Part shown: piece by piece, positions 52,301-63,901 of the stretch
Layout: each line of letters opens with the position of its first letter
How positions within the stretch are numbered: position 1 is the stretch's first letter
Translations under genes and position numbers: made by a program
Source: Gymnorhina tibicen
Taxonomy: Eukaryota; Chordata; Aves; Passeriformes; Artamidae
Assembly: GCA_013399875.1 (NCBI GenBank)
Contig: VXAZ01000420.1
Coordinates: 186,001 to 250,000, forward strand
Direction: 5' to 3'
DNA length: 64,000 nucleotides
The notes under the pieces: generated by a model
What the model was told of the DNA's origin: nothing
Database searches by the model: none
Seen by the model: only the letters and a program-made list of their open reading frames with translations

Positions 52301-55300
52301 GTCCCTATCCGACATTTTAAGTTAGAAGACAAGCCAGCAGTTCTAGCTGCTTTAAATAAGAGTAGAAGACAGCACATTGATAAATACCAAATATTCTTCC
52401 CCCAAATCTTTCTCCTGATGCATGATTGTATCACTGCCTTCATGCTCAGCACTATGATCACCCTGCATTAGCAGACACATAAACCCAGACCACGGGTGCT
52501 GGCTTACAGGCTTCCAGACAGAACTTCCCGAAATGTCAGACAGAACTGGAAATTTATAGTGAAGCTGGGCTTCAAGATCAAAAAATACTGAAATCCTCAA
52601 TTTTTCTTGCTTCCCAAACCCATCTCCTCTCAGGGACTCTCAAACTGTAACGCCATCTTTCAGAAGACTGTGCACCCCTCTGAGAAAATCTTCAGGGCAC
52701 ACTACCACAGTAGTTCTACATTGCTCTGGTGAGACTCCACCTGGAGAACTATATCCAGTTCTGGAATTCTCAGAACAGGAAAGACATGGACCTGATGCAG
52801 CAGGTCCAGGGGAGGGCCACAAAAATGATCAGAACACCTCTCCCCCAAAGAAAGGCTGAGAGAGTTGGGTTTGTTCAGCCTGGAGGAGACAAGGCTCCAG
52901 GGAGACCTTACTGCAGCCTTCCAGTACTTAAAGGGGCCTTTAAGAAAGATGTGAACAAACCTTTTAGTGGGACCTGTTGCAATAGGACAAAGGGGAATGT
53001 TTCAACTTAAAATGGGTAGATTTACACAGGATATAAGGAGGACATTTTTTACAATAAGGGTGCTGAAACACCAGCACAAGGTTGCATAGAAGTGGTAGAT
53101 GTCCCATACCTGGAAACATTTAAGGTCAGGCTGGATGGGATTCCAAGCAACATGATCTAGTTGAAGATCCTGCTCATTGTTGGGGGGGTTAAACCAGATG
53201 ACCTTGGAAGGTCCCTTCCAATCCAAAATATTGAGTGGTTCTAGAAGCAAGACTTGACTCTCTTAAAGCTGAGGGTAGGTTTTTTGAATGAAAGCAAATT
53301 ACTTCCTAATCCCAAATTCTCTCATAGCATAATGTCACTGCTGCATTTCAGTACTACATTTCAATAGAAAATTTAGGTCAAAATTCTGGTTTTTAATTCC
53401 CCGTGTCTCTTGAAGCAGAAAGCAAATTTTAAAAGAAATGGGGAGGAAAGCAGAGAATCCAGCTAGTCAAATAAGAAGTATAAATTGGAAACTCTAGTCC
53501 AAGGTACATCTTACGTTAAAACTGAGGGTGAACATATCTTAACAATGAAGCTTTGTGGTATGGCAACAGAGCATATGATGTGTCCAAAATTCAAACAGCT
53601 TTAACTTAGAACTATACCTTAAAAAAAAAAAATTCTAAAAGAAAGGCAAGAGTCATCTCCATGAGGAGCAATTTTGGCCGTTCTCCAGAAAAGGCTGTGC
53701 CTGCTCACTCAGCCACATGCAAATGCTTTTGATAGAGCTGTTCTGGATACACATTATCTGAAATGAGAGCTGACTGAGTCGGTACAGAATGGTTACCTGA
53801 AGAAATACTATGCTGACAGCTTTTGTTACTTGAGACAAATCTTATGCATTCAAGACAAAGGGAGCTGCAATAGAATCTGGCATAAAACTCAGTGGGAGAA
53901 ATTAAGTTTGTTTCTGTTTCTTTGTTTCTGTTGGTTTGCTGGGTTGGTTTTGTTGTTTGGGGGGGTTTTTTTGGAGAGGGTAGAGTAAATTGTGGGGATT
54001 GGTACTAATCAGAGAACAGCAATAATTTTATGGTTGAAAAGACCATAAAAGACCTTTAATACAGATTGCCAGTTCCTCAGCAACCAATAGTGGCTGCTTT
54101 ACACATTCACTGAAAGAAAGTTGCAAGAGGCAAACCAGGGTCCAATCTTCATCAGTTCTCCATTATGGGGTCTGAAAGGCACTCTGGGATTCAAAGTGGC
54201 ATCTTTCACAAGCTGGTGGCAAACAACACTTAGGATGGATGAATGACACTAGCTAAGCACAGAAACCCTTGAAAAGACTGTAAAGCAAGAGCACAGAATG
54301 GCACATAACTTAGAAATCCACAACAGCTTGCTGGACGGGTGATATAAAAACCACTGTCTCCAATTCTTCTGTACTGGAAAAGGGTTGAGAGAAGAAAAAC
54401 AAGAGGAAAGACGCCTAAGAGCACAAAATAGTAAAAGGGATTAGAAATCCAAGATTATTTCTATTATTCCACGATATTCTTAATTTTTTTTCTCCAAGCA
54501 TGACTACAGTTATCTCTGACAAGTGTTTACTGCATTCCACGTGCTATTTAGCATCTGATGTAAGCATTAGATATATGAATATCCGTAAAGTTTTCCTCAC
54601 CTAATTCCAGAGCAGAAATAAAAGGAAAATACAAGGTTTATCCAAGCATGCTTCGAGCATTATTATGCAGAACACGTTGAATTTCTACTTAAAGGAGATG
54701 AAAGAAACACCCCGTGACACCAACCCAAACCTTTTCCATTTCTCCCTCAAGCTCCCACCTCTAAAAAAGACTTCTTTGTGTTAAATTTATGAATGAGGTT
54801 AGGGCTTACAAAAGTCAAGGATTAATAACATTTGCTTGAGCCAAAAACAGTATGATAGGCACTGTGCACGCTCCCCTCCAATCCATCTCAAGTCCGAGCT
54901 GCAGTACCCCTGCTGCTTTTCCAATCCGAGGCCTCTCACAGGCAGAGGCTGCCAGTGGAGCTGAGTGGTGCCAAACTGTCTGGTGGTTTTGTGATAGAGC
55001 CAGATGGAGACTATGGTGAGATGAAGCTCATTTCCACCCACGAGCTGAGCAAAGATGTGAATTTAGGTGAAAAGATGGAGTACTGGGCCTTTTAGTCCTT
55101 ACCAGCCACATAAAGATAATGGAAATTAGCATAAATTGGGAAAAAAACCCACCTAGACAACAAGTTCTGCACAGAGACTTACAACCCACAGAAAGGTTTG
55201 TTGAGTAAATGTCAAAAAGATCCATAAAATGGCCAAAGTAGTATTTATAGTTGATTTTCTGACTTGAAAAAAGAGAAAGGACTGTCAGAATGGAATGCAA

Positions 55301-57219
55301 GACAACGCAAAGAATCTTTGGCCTAGATTTTTTAGGGAATTATAGAAGGCAAGGTATATGTATTAAAACAAGCAGAGCCTAAATGGTTTTAAATTTACCA
55401 CGTTAGCTCCTACAATGCCAATTTAAACTATCACTTTCTATTAAAAAAAAAAAAAAAGGTTAAATTGGGTGGTATTCAGTTCTGATTTAGAAACTCAATA
55501 GAAAACTAATGTTTAAGTCACAGTTGTAGCAGCTGAAACAGTATTTAAAGTTGTAGCCATTCTGACCCAAATAAAAAGGGAAAAAGGAAACCCTTTCCTT
55601 TAAAACTATTAGTGTAGACGTGGCTTTAGGGATTGCATCAGCTACTAGGGCTCCAATTTGAGCTTGTTTTTTTTAAAGATATATATTACCATTACAATGG
55701 AGAGAAAATAGAATTCTGTTGTGTTTAACAAGTTTAATCTATGTGCAGAAGCACTAATCTTGAAAGAAAGCTAGATACAGTTAAAACAAGTTCTTTACTC
55801 ATTTTTAAGTATCCCAGTAGACTACAGTACAGAGAAAAAACCAAAACCTCCAAGCAATGTGTCGAACTTTTAATTTGTGAAGCAAAATTTGCATACCCCA
55901 GGTACATGCATTTAATTTCCAAACATATTCCAAATTCAGGTGTCACTACTCTCAGTACATCACACCAAGCCTTCAATTCCACATATTTTTTTCAATTTTT
56001 ATCGAAGCATGCTTTTTACTGTATGTACTTCACTTAATATTTTTGCAAGTTTTTCTTTTTTGACTGTAAATTTCACTATCTATGTTCTGTTATTTTTGCT
56101 CAGGAAATAACCAAATATGAGACTCATTGCACCCTCCAATGTGATGGGGGATAAGGGAGACAATATGCTGCAAACACGGACTGTCCAGGGTACATCAGGT
56201 GATCACTGTCTGTACAAACCCTGAATATTATAAAAATTATTAAAGAAAAGCAAATCTTTTTTAAAAAAAAGAAGTGTGACTTTTTACAGAGACCTATAGA
56301 GAGGAGTAAAAAACAGTTTTATAAAACGTAGTTCAGTAACATTCCATTGCTTTTACCCATAATCCTTTCTAGTGTTTGCCGAAATCAACGCTAGTGAGGC
56401 CAAAGAACATATTTCAGAATTCTTCCTGATTATATGCTGGACTGGTTTTCCAAAATAATTTTCAAATACATTGACTCTTGAATCAAAACATGTCCTAACC
56501 TCTGATGCTGTGCAAGTTAAAACTATGCATGTTTCAGCACCTGGGATAAAATCTAAACATAACATAAACATAACCCAAATCCATCCTCCACAAAAAAAAA
56601 AAAATTCGATGTTGTGTTGAAAAATGTGAATTCTACTGCTTTTCAAAACTGCTGAATAGAGGTGAAGAATGTATAAGACCATATCTGCAGATCTATTAGC
56701 AGAATAATATCCATCAGATATACGAGGAGGTATTCCTGACCTGCAGTTTATGCTGCCAAAGCCCCCAGCCTTGCAGTTATATCATCAAACCTGCTTTTAC
56801 TGGCATAACTACTTTGACAGAGAACATTCAATGTGCGTGTGCAAAGTTATCCTGGAAAAGACAGGAGCTTAGAGTATGAAGTACATCCACATTAACAGTA
56901 TTTTGCCAGAGGAGCACATTAGCCAATCCTAGGAGGGTGTTGCCAAGCTTCAAGCTTTTCTTTGATTTCATCATCAGCACAAGAACCTGCAGGCAAGTTT
57001 TGCACTGACAGTGCAGTGGCAGGTTAGAGACCCACAGAGGCTCTCTCTCAGCAGCCTGACTTTCAGCCAGCACATTACTCAGCCCCTATGTGAGCAAAGA
57101 ACCTGGTTTCAGAATCTTTCCAGCAGATCTGCAAGCCCATAACCACCCAGCTATGGGTCTCATTAACAAGGATGCTGAATTCCTCCCCTGGTGCCAGAAA
57201 CATTTTGCATTCTTATCAA

Positions 57220-57257
<38 letters not shown>

Positions 57258-60200
57258 AACCAACATATATATTCAAGTTTAATTACTTTAATGTCTGCCA
57301 TTCAAGTTTGGAAGTTCTAGGCCTTACTTTTATTTTCTGTGAAAGAAAGGAAGGCAACTGTTACAAAACCATTTCAAAAAAGCACAGTGTGGTTTGTTCT
57401 TGAATACCAAAACAATATGAAATAGATGCTTTGTTGAAAACTAGTCAACCAATGACATGTACCATCACAAACTTCACTTCAGCATTGCTGCAAACAGTGG
57501 CAAACACTGCTGTACTTAGGAGCATCTGTTTTATTTTACCGTGTCAGCTAGGGCTGTTTATCAGCAACAGAGGGTACACAAGAGTATTCTTCCAGTCAAA
57601 GACAAACAGTGTGGGTATTTTATATTCTTCGAATATACAACTTTCCTGTTTTGCTAAAAGCCACTTCTGAATCAACTCACGCATGACTCTACCTGCTCTA
57701 GAAAAGAACAAGAGTAACCTCAACTTAGAAAATAAGAGAGTGAAATAAACTGTTTATTCACATATTTTAATTACAACAGTATCTTTCTTCCCATCTGCTT
57801 ACCAAAGTACTGAAATTCGAAGTCTTAAGATAAAAACAAATTCCTTCATTTGAGTCAGGAGATCTTGCTTGTTTATCATTCATACATCATTTGCATCTGT
57901 AGTTACCCAAAGAAACCAGAACAAATAACAAAAAGAACTGGATCTCAGAAGAGCAGTGGGATGGAAAAGTGAAGCACTGGCCTAGCAGATGTGGTCTGAG
58001 GTGCTCTGGCTGCATGTAGCATAGGGAGAAAAATCATTTCCCAGGGGAGCAACTCCTCCTGCATTTCCCCAGTATCTGGTGAGTTGACAGGGCAGCAGTG
58101 GAGCCCATCAGCATGTGTGATGTGCCACTGATAACTGTAGCATCACTTTAGCCTGTCATCAGTGAAGTAACGAGCACATTATTTACAGAAAATGGTATTC
58201 ACTCCCTGCTAACCCAGAACACACAGCTTCAAAGGCTTCCACTCACGGGCCTGATTTTTCTGTAACACAGTGAGTACATTCACACTGCAATCTCTCAGTT
58301 GCTTTTCCTGCCTAAGTAGACCATAAAAAATACACAGTCAAGGAAAAGTGGGGCTTTTTCATGTAATAGTGAGTGCCAGACAAAATCTGCTATTATACTT
58401 GTTTATACCCTCCAAGAACTTTCTTTCTGACCTTGAAACCTCTGTACCTCAAAAGTCTGTGTCACAATTTCCTTTTCCGTTCAGCATTCATCCACACTTA
58501 TGCACAAATTCAGAAAGAAACTCAATCCCATTACATTTCAAGGAAACATTTTCCTAACTTAGAGCCACAGACACCTTAAAAAAAACTGTATTAAGAAAAA
58601 CTAAACACCTCTGAAATTTAGTATTATATATTTAATATATGTTACAGACATAATATATGTAATAAATTATATAATTATAATTTATAAATTTATTGTTTAT
58701 TATATTATATATCATATATTTAATATTATCTTTGGATAGCTAAGTATGAGGGTAGGTGTCCAGCTTTTATCCTCTAGATTTGACTTCATAAACTTTCAAA
58801 TTCCTACAGGAAAAGTTTTTTTCTGTATTTCCATCTACCCTTGAACACACAGCATCATTTAATAACAAGACTTGAGCTTACAGCAAATGTTGAACTCAAT
58901 TCTCTTTGAAATAGCTGGGCCAGGATTCAAACAAGAAGTAATGTGCATTTTTAAATTCCCAGCCCTTTCTCCAGGAGCTGAGGATCTTTGACATCCTACT
59001 TGCCAAAAAGACCAGCCACCTTCAGAACTGAAACCTGGCATTAAATGCAACACAGTATTTTAATGGTTAGTATACGAGACTTATTACAGGTAGGATTGTG
59101 ATCCGGATCATGACTCTATAATGCCATTACAACACATATTGCAGTATTATCTTCTATGTAAATGAAGGAGAGGGAAAGCTACTATGAGGACAATACCCAA
59201 ATTTCAACTAGAGGCTGTGACTTCTGTGAACCATTCAGAGTCTTAACCACTTAAAATCACAGCTCCTGGACAACAATGCATGGCTGAGCTTCAGTTTTGT
59301 CAAAAAGCATATACACGAGAAAGAAGAAGAAATTGTTACAACAGTCTGTACCAATATTCAGAGTGTATTTTATACTGTTTTGGAACACAGTAATTTAATC
59401 CTACAGTTACAATATATTAAACGATACCTGGCAGGAGCCGTTGGGTAAATTACTTTTATATGTTGGAACGCCATGTCTTGATTCAAAATTTGTTTTATCC
59501 ATGCTCTTGCTCCTTGGCCAGTGTCGCCTGTATCACACAGAAGAGTACAACAAGAATTATTGTGTGCATTTAGCAAGAAAATTATATAATGTCAAATATA
59601 CTTCAGATTGACTTAATTTCAAATTATGAAGTTAATACACTGAAATGCTAAAAAAGAACTTTCTAGAACAATTTCAGTCCCCTTTCCAATGGGCTCAATA
59701 TTTCCTAGAAAAAGACTACTTAAGAGATCTCACAACATAGGTTTAATCAATACTTCACTACATTCAATAACTTAAGTATGTTCCAAGCAGACACAAGGCC
59801 TTATCTCTTACTTACAGTTTACCTTACTTGCTGATAAGTGATAAACAAAAATCTTCATGAATGTCTTAAAAAGTGAGATAAAATAACTGTTCCTCCCCTT
59901 AGAAAAGATGATTACTTTTACTAGAGAATTTTATGTTAACCTACTTCAGAACCTAGTAGAAAAGATCTTCACATTTAATTACGCTAACGTTGCACATTGG
60001 CTTTAAAGGAAAACCACAATTTTTAAAGAGAGAGGTTCAGTTAAAATATCTACCAGACTCTTAAAGAAACCTTATCACACAGTTCTGTTGAAAACTAGTT
60101 GAGATCCACTTCCAATCTGTTTTTTTCGTAGTCTTACCAACCCAGCCTACGGCCAAAACCCCTGCAGACTGAAGTGCTATGAACAGGATGAATTCCTCTG

Positions 60201-63200
60201 CAGATAGCATATGCTCCTTTTACACAAATACACATACATACACCAGTTTCTCCAGCTTGTCTTTGCATCACTGGTATCTCCAGCCATAACTTCACTGCCA
60301 CCCCTCTGAAGAGCAGGCACACACAAGTCCTCAGTATCATACAATACTTCAAGCCTGAGGAAACCAGTCCATCAAGGAATATAGTTTACAGTAGGGAGGA
60401 TGTTCAAGCTAAAAAATCTAGTGGGGGTTCAGCAAACTGGAATGTCACTACTGCCACTCATGCCATAGGACTTCAGTCTTGCTTGAAGTTGAGGTTCCCA
60501 CATATTATCAATTCAAATTGCTAATTTTCTCTATTACTTTAGCTCAAGTTGTTTGGTTTGACTTTAGTACTCACCCCATTCTTTTCAATAAAATGCCCAA
60601 ACCAAGAGAAAAAAATATCACTGTCCTTAGCCAGGCTTACTGCCACATTACATGGACTCATCTGAACACCGTCACATGAATATACCAATTCGTTGTTAAA
60701 ATTATTGTAATTCCCCAATAGAGAAAATCTGTTCTTGCTTTAGGACTCTATCAAAATTCAGTGGTTTTTATTTACACACACTATTAATGTATCTTCAAAA
60801 TTAAAACAGAAGGCAAGGAGGATTCAAACCCAGCAATTTTTTTCCTGTTAAGCACAATTAGCATAACTAGAACTAACTGTTCTCTGACCTAAACACTCCA
60901 CGTGACAAATAAAAAACAAGGTTGCAAAACTGACACAAATCTTATCCTGTGCTAAGTTAAACAGTAAAATCAAAGTTACCTCTTTAACTGGATGCTTCAG
61001 AACACATTCCCACAAGCACTTTGCTTATGCAAGTAGTATGGTCTGAAGTCCAAACACACCTCTGATTCTTCACAGACACCCTTGACGTATAAGGGTTTCC
61101 TCCCTTATACATAAGGCTGTTGTCACCTCACTTATAAACAACTTATCATAGGGAGGCTTGAACTAACATTTTTTCCCTATACACTGCTATTTTTTCAGTT
61201 AGAAAGCCAAGGTCTACGCCTTGCAAATACTTGCACAGAATGAATCTTCAGGTAAGTCAACCAACTATCTGAATGATTACAGAATTGGGACTTAGGTCTT
61301 TACAAACTCCTTAACAATGTAGGACAAATCATTATTCTATTATTTATTCACACCTCTTAAACGTTGCAAAAATCTGCAGAAACACTCACTGTTGTTGAAC
61401 ACAACTTGTCCATGAAAAGGTCACAAAAAACTCAGTAAGAGAAAATTTGACTAGGACCTGTGTGTCAAGAACTGTCAGGGTCCAAATGCTACTCTAACAT
61501 GTGAGCACTTGCATGCTCAGATAATGTAGTTTGATTTCCTAAGAACAGAACTTGAAGGAGAGGGAGAAAGAGAGGAGACTGTGACATCAAACAAAACCCA
61601 AAAAACCTCCTGAAATGTTAAGTCTTTTAGGCTCTTCTGAAATTTTAGCATTGTATGTTCTTCCGAACACTACAAAAAGAAGCAAATGATGGGTGATTCT
61701 GCTTTGAGTCAGTTTACAAACTTAAAATGACTGATGGCAGCTATATTATTTTTCTCCTCCTCAAGTAAAAGATGAATTTCTTTCCTTTCAAATATAGCTT
61801 GAATTTTCCAGTTTTCTTTCTGTGCAACATTTAAATTCAACAACATGTAACATGTAGATTGGATATTAGGAAAAATTTATTCACCAAGAGGGTTTTCAAG
61901 CACTGGAACAGGCCGCCCAGGAAAGTCACTGAGTCACCATCCCTGGAGGTATTTAAAAGATGTGTAGATGTGGCACTTAAGGACATGGCTTAGTGGTGGA
62001 CTTGGCAGCATTTGGTTAATGGTTGGACGCAGTGTTCCAAAAGGTCTTTTCCAGCCTATGATTCTGTGCTTGTTACAACATGCAAAGTTGTAATCCTCAG
62101 CCTAAAAAGCTATTACATATTTGCTATGCCCATTTGCCTTCCTTGCCAAGCTACCAAATGGAACCTCTACCTAAATCGGATGTAGAGTACACCAGAATTT
62201 TTCTAATATTTTTCTATACCATTTTGCATTTACATTCTGCATTTGTTATAGTTTGTCTACAGCAAACATTATGAACAAAATGGATTCATGCCATTTGACT
62301 GCCACTTTCCATCACAAGTGCTGTACAAAGGTTTACAACTCAGGTTTACAGGCCAGCCCACAGCAACAGCACTGTGGCTACTTCTGTTTTAAATTCTATT
62401 CTGTGGAACTCTTAGAAACCAAATAAAACCAGCCCATTACAAACATTATGAACAAAATCATAAAAAAAAAGAAAAATTGTAGAGTACTTTAACCACATGC
62501 GGAATCAACCTCTAACCATAATCTTCCCTTACTCCTCCAACATTAGAGAATATTACTTCCTCAAGCATTAAAGCATTAGCATTAACAAGAGAGCTGAACA
62601 CAAACTCTTTCACTTTCGTTCTTTTACTCACAGAATTTTTAAAAAGCAAAATTAAACCAGATTATAAAAATGAAACTAACTTATTAAGGACACACATCTT
62701 TGCTAAACTAAACAGAAGCATCAGCTGAAAGCAAAAGTAAGCAAAAGACGGGAAGTGTTGAGCACGTTGCCATATGCACATGAGCAGCTCAATAGTAGTG
62801 ATTCCCAATGCCTTCTTGATGTAATAAAGACCTAAGATTACTGGGTTTTTTTCTTTTCCTTTTTTTTTTTTAACGTCATGTGGACTTTGTTGTTGTTATT
62901 TAGCTCGTTAGAAATAACGTTTAAGGAAAAAAAACCAACAAAACACACACTCTGTTCCTGCCCTCAGCCCAGTCACTGATGTAGGTAAGTCCCCCCTGCA
63001 GAAGGTGGCCACGAAGCCAGTCTGGACAGGGACAGGGCCCTCCTGAACAGTCAGAAGTCTGTCAAGCCACACTGGCTTTTAAAAGGTGACAACAATACTC
63101 ATGCCGATCCTAAAACAGCAAGAGCCTCTTTAACTGTGAAAAATCATCCTTTGCATGTGGCTACCCTCTGAGAGGGGCAATTCAGGGAGTAAAAGGACTC

Positions 63201-63829
63201 GAGGAAACGGTGTGAAGTGTAAGGTCGGGTATTAGGAAAAGGTTTTTCACCGAGAGGGTGGCTGGGCTCTGTAACAGGCTCCCCAGGGCAGTGGTCACAG
63301 CACCAAGCCTGACAGAGTCCAAGAAGTGTTTGGACAATGCTCTCAGGCACACGGTGTGACTCTCGGGGTGTCCTGTGCAGGGCCCGGAGTTGGACTGTGA
63401 TGATCCTGATGTGCCCCTTCCAACTGAGCATGTTCTGTGATCTCCTGGAACGCGTGTGTTCTCATGGAAGCCGCGCTGGTGTGAGCCGGCGCCGTCCCCG
63501 TGGGACCCTCTCCAGGCACCCGCACGCGGCTCTGCCGCCCACCGCCGCCTCCACCTTGCGGGCCCGAGGAGGGCAGAGCCGGGGGGACAGGGTCACCTCA
63601 AAGCCCTTCCCCAGGCCTGGCGGCTGCCGCTGCCACCCCGTCCCGCCGCCCCCCTCCCGCAGCACCGGAGGGCCGACCCTGCCCGCTCCCCGGTGTGCCC
63701 CGTTCCCACGGGCAGCGGGGAGAGAAGGGAGGGAAAGCAGGCACCTGAGCCGTGCAGGAAGATGAGGGAGGCGGTGTGCCTGCCCGCGGGGGACACCACG
63801 CTCCGCTGCAACGCTGCGGGGGCCGCCAT
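37137..63829 (-). CDS. LYPLAL1: LYPLAL1, lysophospholipase-like protein 1 (five coding exons, complete)
   Basis: This is a complete LYPLAL1 coding sequence on the minus strand: join of 63829-63745, 59527-59428, 48531-48362, 38107-37992 and 37376-37137, 711 nt for 236 residues. The family comprises cytosolic alpha/beta-hydrolases related to the acyl-protein thioesterases LYPLA1/2; LYPLAL1 is known to prefer short acyl esters. Visible marks are the oxyanion-region motif LHGSGDTGQG (residues 25-34), the nucleophile elbow GGFSMGG (119-125) with Ser122, the HGTADELV block (173-180) with Asp177, and His209 in NLSHE. Each triad residue sits two positions before the human Ser124, Asp179 and His211, because the N-terminus is two residues shorter. 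No signal peptide or membrane segment is seen. Every intron is GT-AG and the three split codons restore Gly29, Arg62 and Gly119. The family assignment rests on residues recalled from the human protein; no alignment was run. Confidence 0.97.
37377..37991 (-). other. LYPLAL1 intron 4 (615 bp)
   Basis: A short A/T-rich intron with no repeats, bounded by CAG|GTGAGT and CCTAG|GCT. Confidence 0.9.
37992..38107 (-). CDS. LYPLAL1: LYPLAL1 exon 4 (catalytic serine)
   Basis: This 116-nt exon finishes Gly119 and encodes residues 120-157, starting [15 protein letters not shown] and ending AVYQ. It holds the nucleophile Ser122. The acceptor follows a long T-rich tract and reads CGCTAG|GA; the donor is CAG|GTGAGT. 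A CR1 fragment begins only about 136 bp upstream of this exon in intron 3. Confidence 0.97.
38244..38485 (-). mobile_element. CR1 LINE 3' fragment just upstream of LYPLAL1 exon 4
   Basis: A short CR1 tail, seen as TAGAATCACAGAATCATTTA, GGTTGGAAAAGACCTCTAAG, CACCTCCAGGGACAGTGACT and CCAACCTAAACCTCGTGTAG. It is in the gene's own direction and its 3' terminus lies about 136 bp from the exon 4 acceptor. Confidence 0.92.
43935..43944 (+). repeat. C10 homopolymer in LYPLAL1 intron 3
   Basis: An uninterrupted run of about ten C. Confidence 0.8.
46327..46710 (-). mobile_element. CR1 LINE 3' fragment in LYPLAL1 intron 3
   Basis: A CR1 tail read on the plus strand as its complement: AATCACAGAACAGTTTGGGTTGGAAG, then CCTGCCATGGGCAG, CATCCAACCTGGCCTTAAACA, TTCCAGTGTCTCACCACC and CTTCTCTTCTCCAGGCTGAA. 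It lies in the same direction as LYPLAL1. Near its 3' end an inverted pair, AAATGATCT and AGATCATTT, flanks a short spacer. Confidence 0.92.
48362..48531 (-). CDS. LYPLAL1: LYPLAL1 exon 3
   Basis: This 170-nt exon encodes the last base of Arg62, residues 63-118 and the first base of Gly119. It begins [18 protein letters not shown] and ends KNRILI. The conserved WFDR segment and the helix before the nucleophile elbow are here. The acceptor is CACTCCAG|G and the donor is ATAG|GTAAGA, a near-consensus 5' splice site. Confidence 0.96.
52715..53242 (+). mobile_element. CR1 LINE 3' fragment (~530 bp) in LYPLAL1 intron 2
   Basis: This is the longest CR1 copy here. Landmarks in order are TGCTCTGGTGAGACTCCACC, TCCAGGGGAGGGCCAC, TTGTTCAGCCTGGAGGAGAC, GCAGCCTTCCAGTACTTAAA and GACCTTGGAAGGTCCCTTCC. 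It covers the end of the ORF2 region and the 3' UTR. Its frames are broken, so it is dead. It is antisense to LYPLAL1. Confidence 0.92.
53906..53972 (+). repeat. GT-rich low-complexity tract in LYPLAL1 intron 2
   Basis: Imperfect GTTTCT and GGTTT units run into a G7 T8 block. I see no coding or element signature. Confidence 0.7.
57223..57252. repeat. (AT)15 microsatellite in LYPLAL1 intron 2
   Basis: An uninterrupted AT dinucleotide run of about 30 bases, likely length-polymorphic. Confidence 0.95.
58620..58735. repeat. AT-rich low-complexity block in LYPLAL1 intron 2
   Basis: About 115 bp, almost wholly A and T, with overlapping TATATTTAATAT-like words at both ends and several short palindromes. 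Confidence 0.85.
59428..59527 (-). CDS. LYPLAL1: LYPLAL1 exon 2
   Basis: This 100-nt exon encodes the end of Gly29 through Ala61 and the first two bases of Arg62. It carries [14 protein letters not shown] and [10 protein letters not shown], the first helix and the strand-loop leading to the substrate pocket. The acceptor is GATACAG|GC and the donor is CCAG|GTATCG. The polypyrimidine tract before the acceptor is weak, but the reading frame joins exon 1 and exon 3 without a gap. Confidence 0.95.
61855..62068 (+). mobile_element. CR1 LINE 3' fragment in LYPLAL1 intron 1
   Basis: A CR1 tail with GGATATTAGGAAAAATTTAT, GGAACAGGCCGCCCAGGAAA, CCATCCCTGGAGGTATT and a terminal CCAGCCTATGATTCTGTG. It is truncated at its 5' end and lies opposite to LYPLAL1. 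No open reverse transcriptase frame is present. Confidence 0.9.
63221..63440 (+). mobile_element. CR1 LINE 3' fragment in LYPLAL1 intron 1
   Basis: A 5'-truncated CR1 tail, opposite to the gene. It reads GGGTATTAGGAAAAGGTTTT at the start, GCTCCCCAGGGCAGTGGTCACAG in the middle (the CR1 segment normally reading GGTTGCCCAGGGAGGTTGTGGA), and ends CCCCTTCCAACTGAGCATGTTCTGTG. It abuts the CpG island. Confidence 0.85.
63745..63829 (-). CDS. LYPLAL1: LYPLAL1 exon 1, coding part (start codon and N-terminus)
   Basis: The exon encodes residues 1-28 plus the first base of Gly29, beginning [18 protein letters not shown] and ending in LIFLHGS. The ATG at 63829-63827 has G at -3 and G at +4, a good Kozak context. 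It is the first in-frame ATG of this frame and gives the length expected for the family. The donor is TCAG|GTGCCT, at 63744-63743. The exon lies inside the CpG island. The 5' UTR runs to the right and its start cannot be read from sequence alone. Confidence 0.95.
63822..63829 (-). promoter_or_regulatory. YY1-type motif overlapping the LYPLAL1 start codon
   Basis: The minus strand reads ATGGCGGC from the start codon onward, which matches the YY1 core. YY1 sites covering the translation start are a known arrangement in CpG-island genes. The alternative is plain Met-Ala-Ala coding sequence with no binding role. Confidence 0.4.
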
Positions 63830-63867
63830 ACCCAGCACTCTCCTCCTCCTCCGGGCCGGCCCTGCCG

Positions 63868-63901
63868 GTTCCGGGCCTGCCGGCGCTCTGTCTCCGCCCC
63901 C
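63868..63901 (-). promoter_or_regulatory. GC box and ETS-like core upstream of LYPLAL1 ATG
   Basis: On the minus strand a GGGGGCGG GC box (SP/KLF type) lies at 63901-63894 and a CCGGAA ETS-like core at 63874-63869, about 40-70 nt upstream of the ATG. Such elements are common in CpG-island promoters. Binding is inferred from motif match only. Confidence 0.45.

Larger units (their letters stand above)
48532..59427 (-). other. LYPLAL1 intron 2 (10,896 bp)
   Basis: It holds the antisense CR1 at 52715-53242, the GT-rich tract at 53906, the AT microsatellite at 57223 and the AT-rich block at 58620. The rest is unique A/T-rich sequence with only short chance open frames. Confidence 0.85.
59528..63744 (-). 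other. LYPLAL1 intron 1 (4,217 bp)
   Basis: It begins in the CpG island and holds two antisense CR1 tails (63221-63440 and 61855-62068), with A/T-rich unique sequence between them. No coding exon is seen. Confidence 0.85.

Noticed and set aside
54030..54110. Possible CR1 terminus (TGGTTGAAAAGACC, AAAAGACCTTTAAT)
   Set aside because: Only a few short words match and the rest does not follow the CR1 order.
60831..60845. tRNA B-box-like word on the minus strand (GGGTTTGAATCC)
   Set aside because: The flanking bases do not fold into a tRNA cloverleaf and no A-box is seen at the right distance.
63829..63838. Upstream in-frame GTG as an alternative LYPLAL1 start
   Set aside because: It is not an ATG, adds only three residues and the ATG at 63829 fits both Kozak context and family length.
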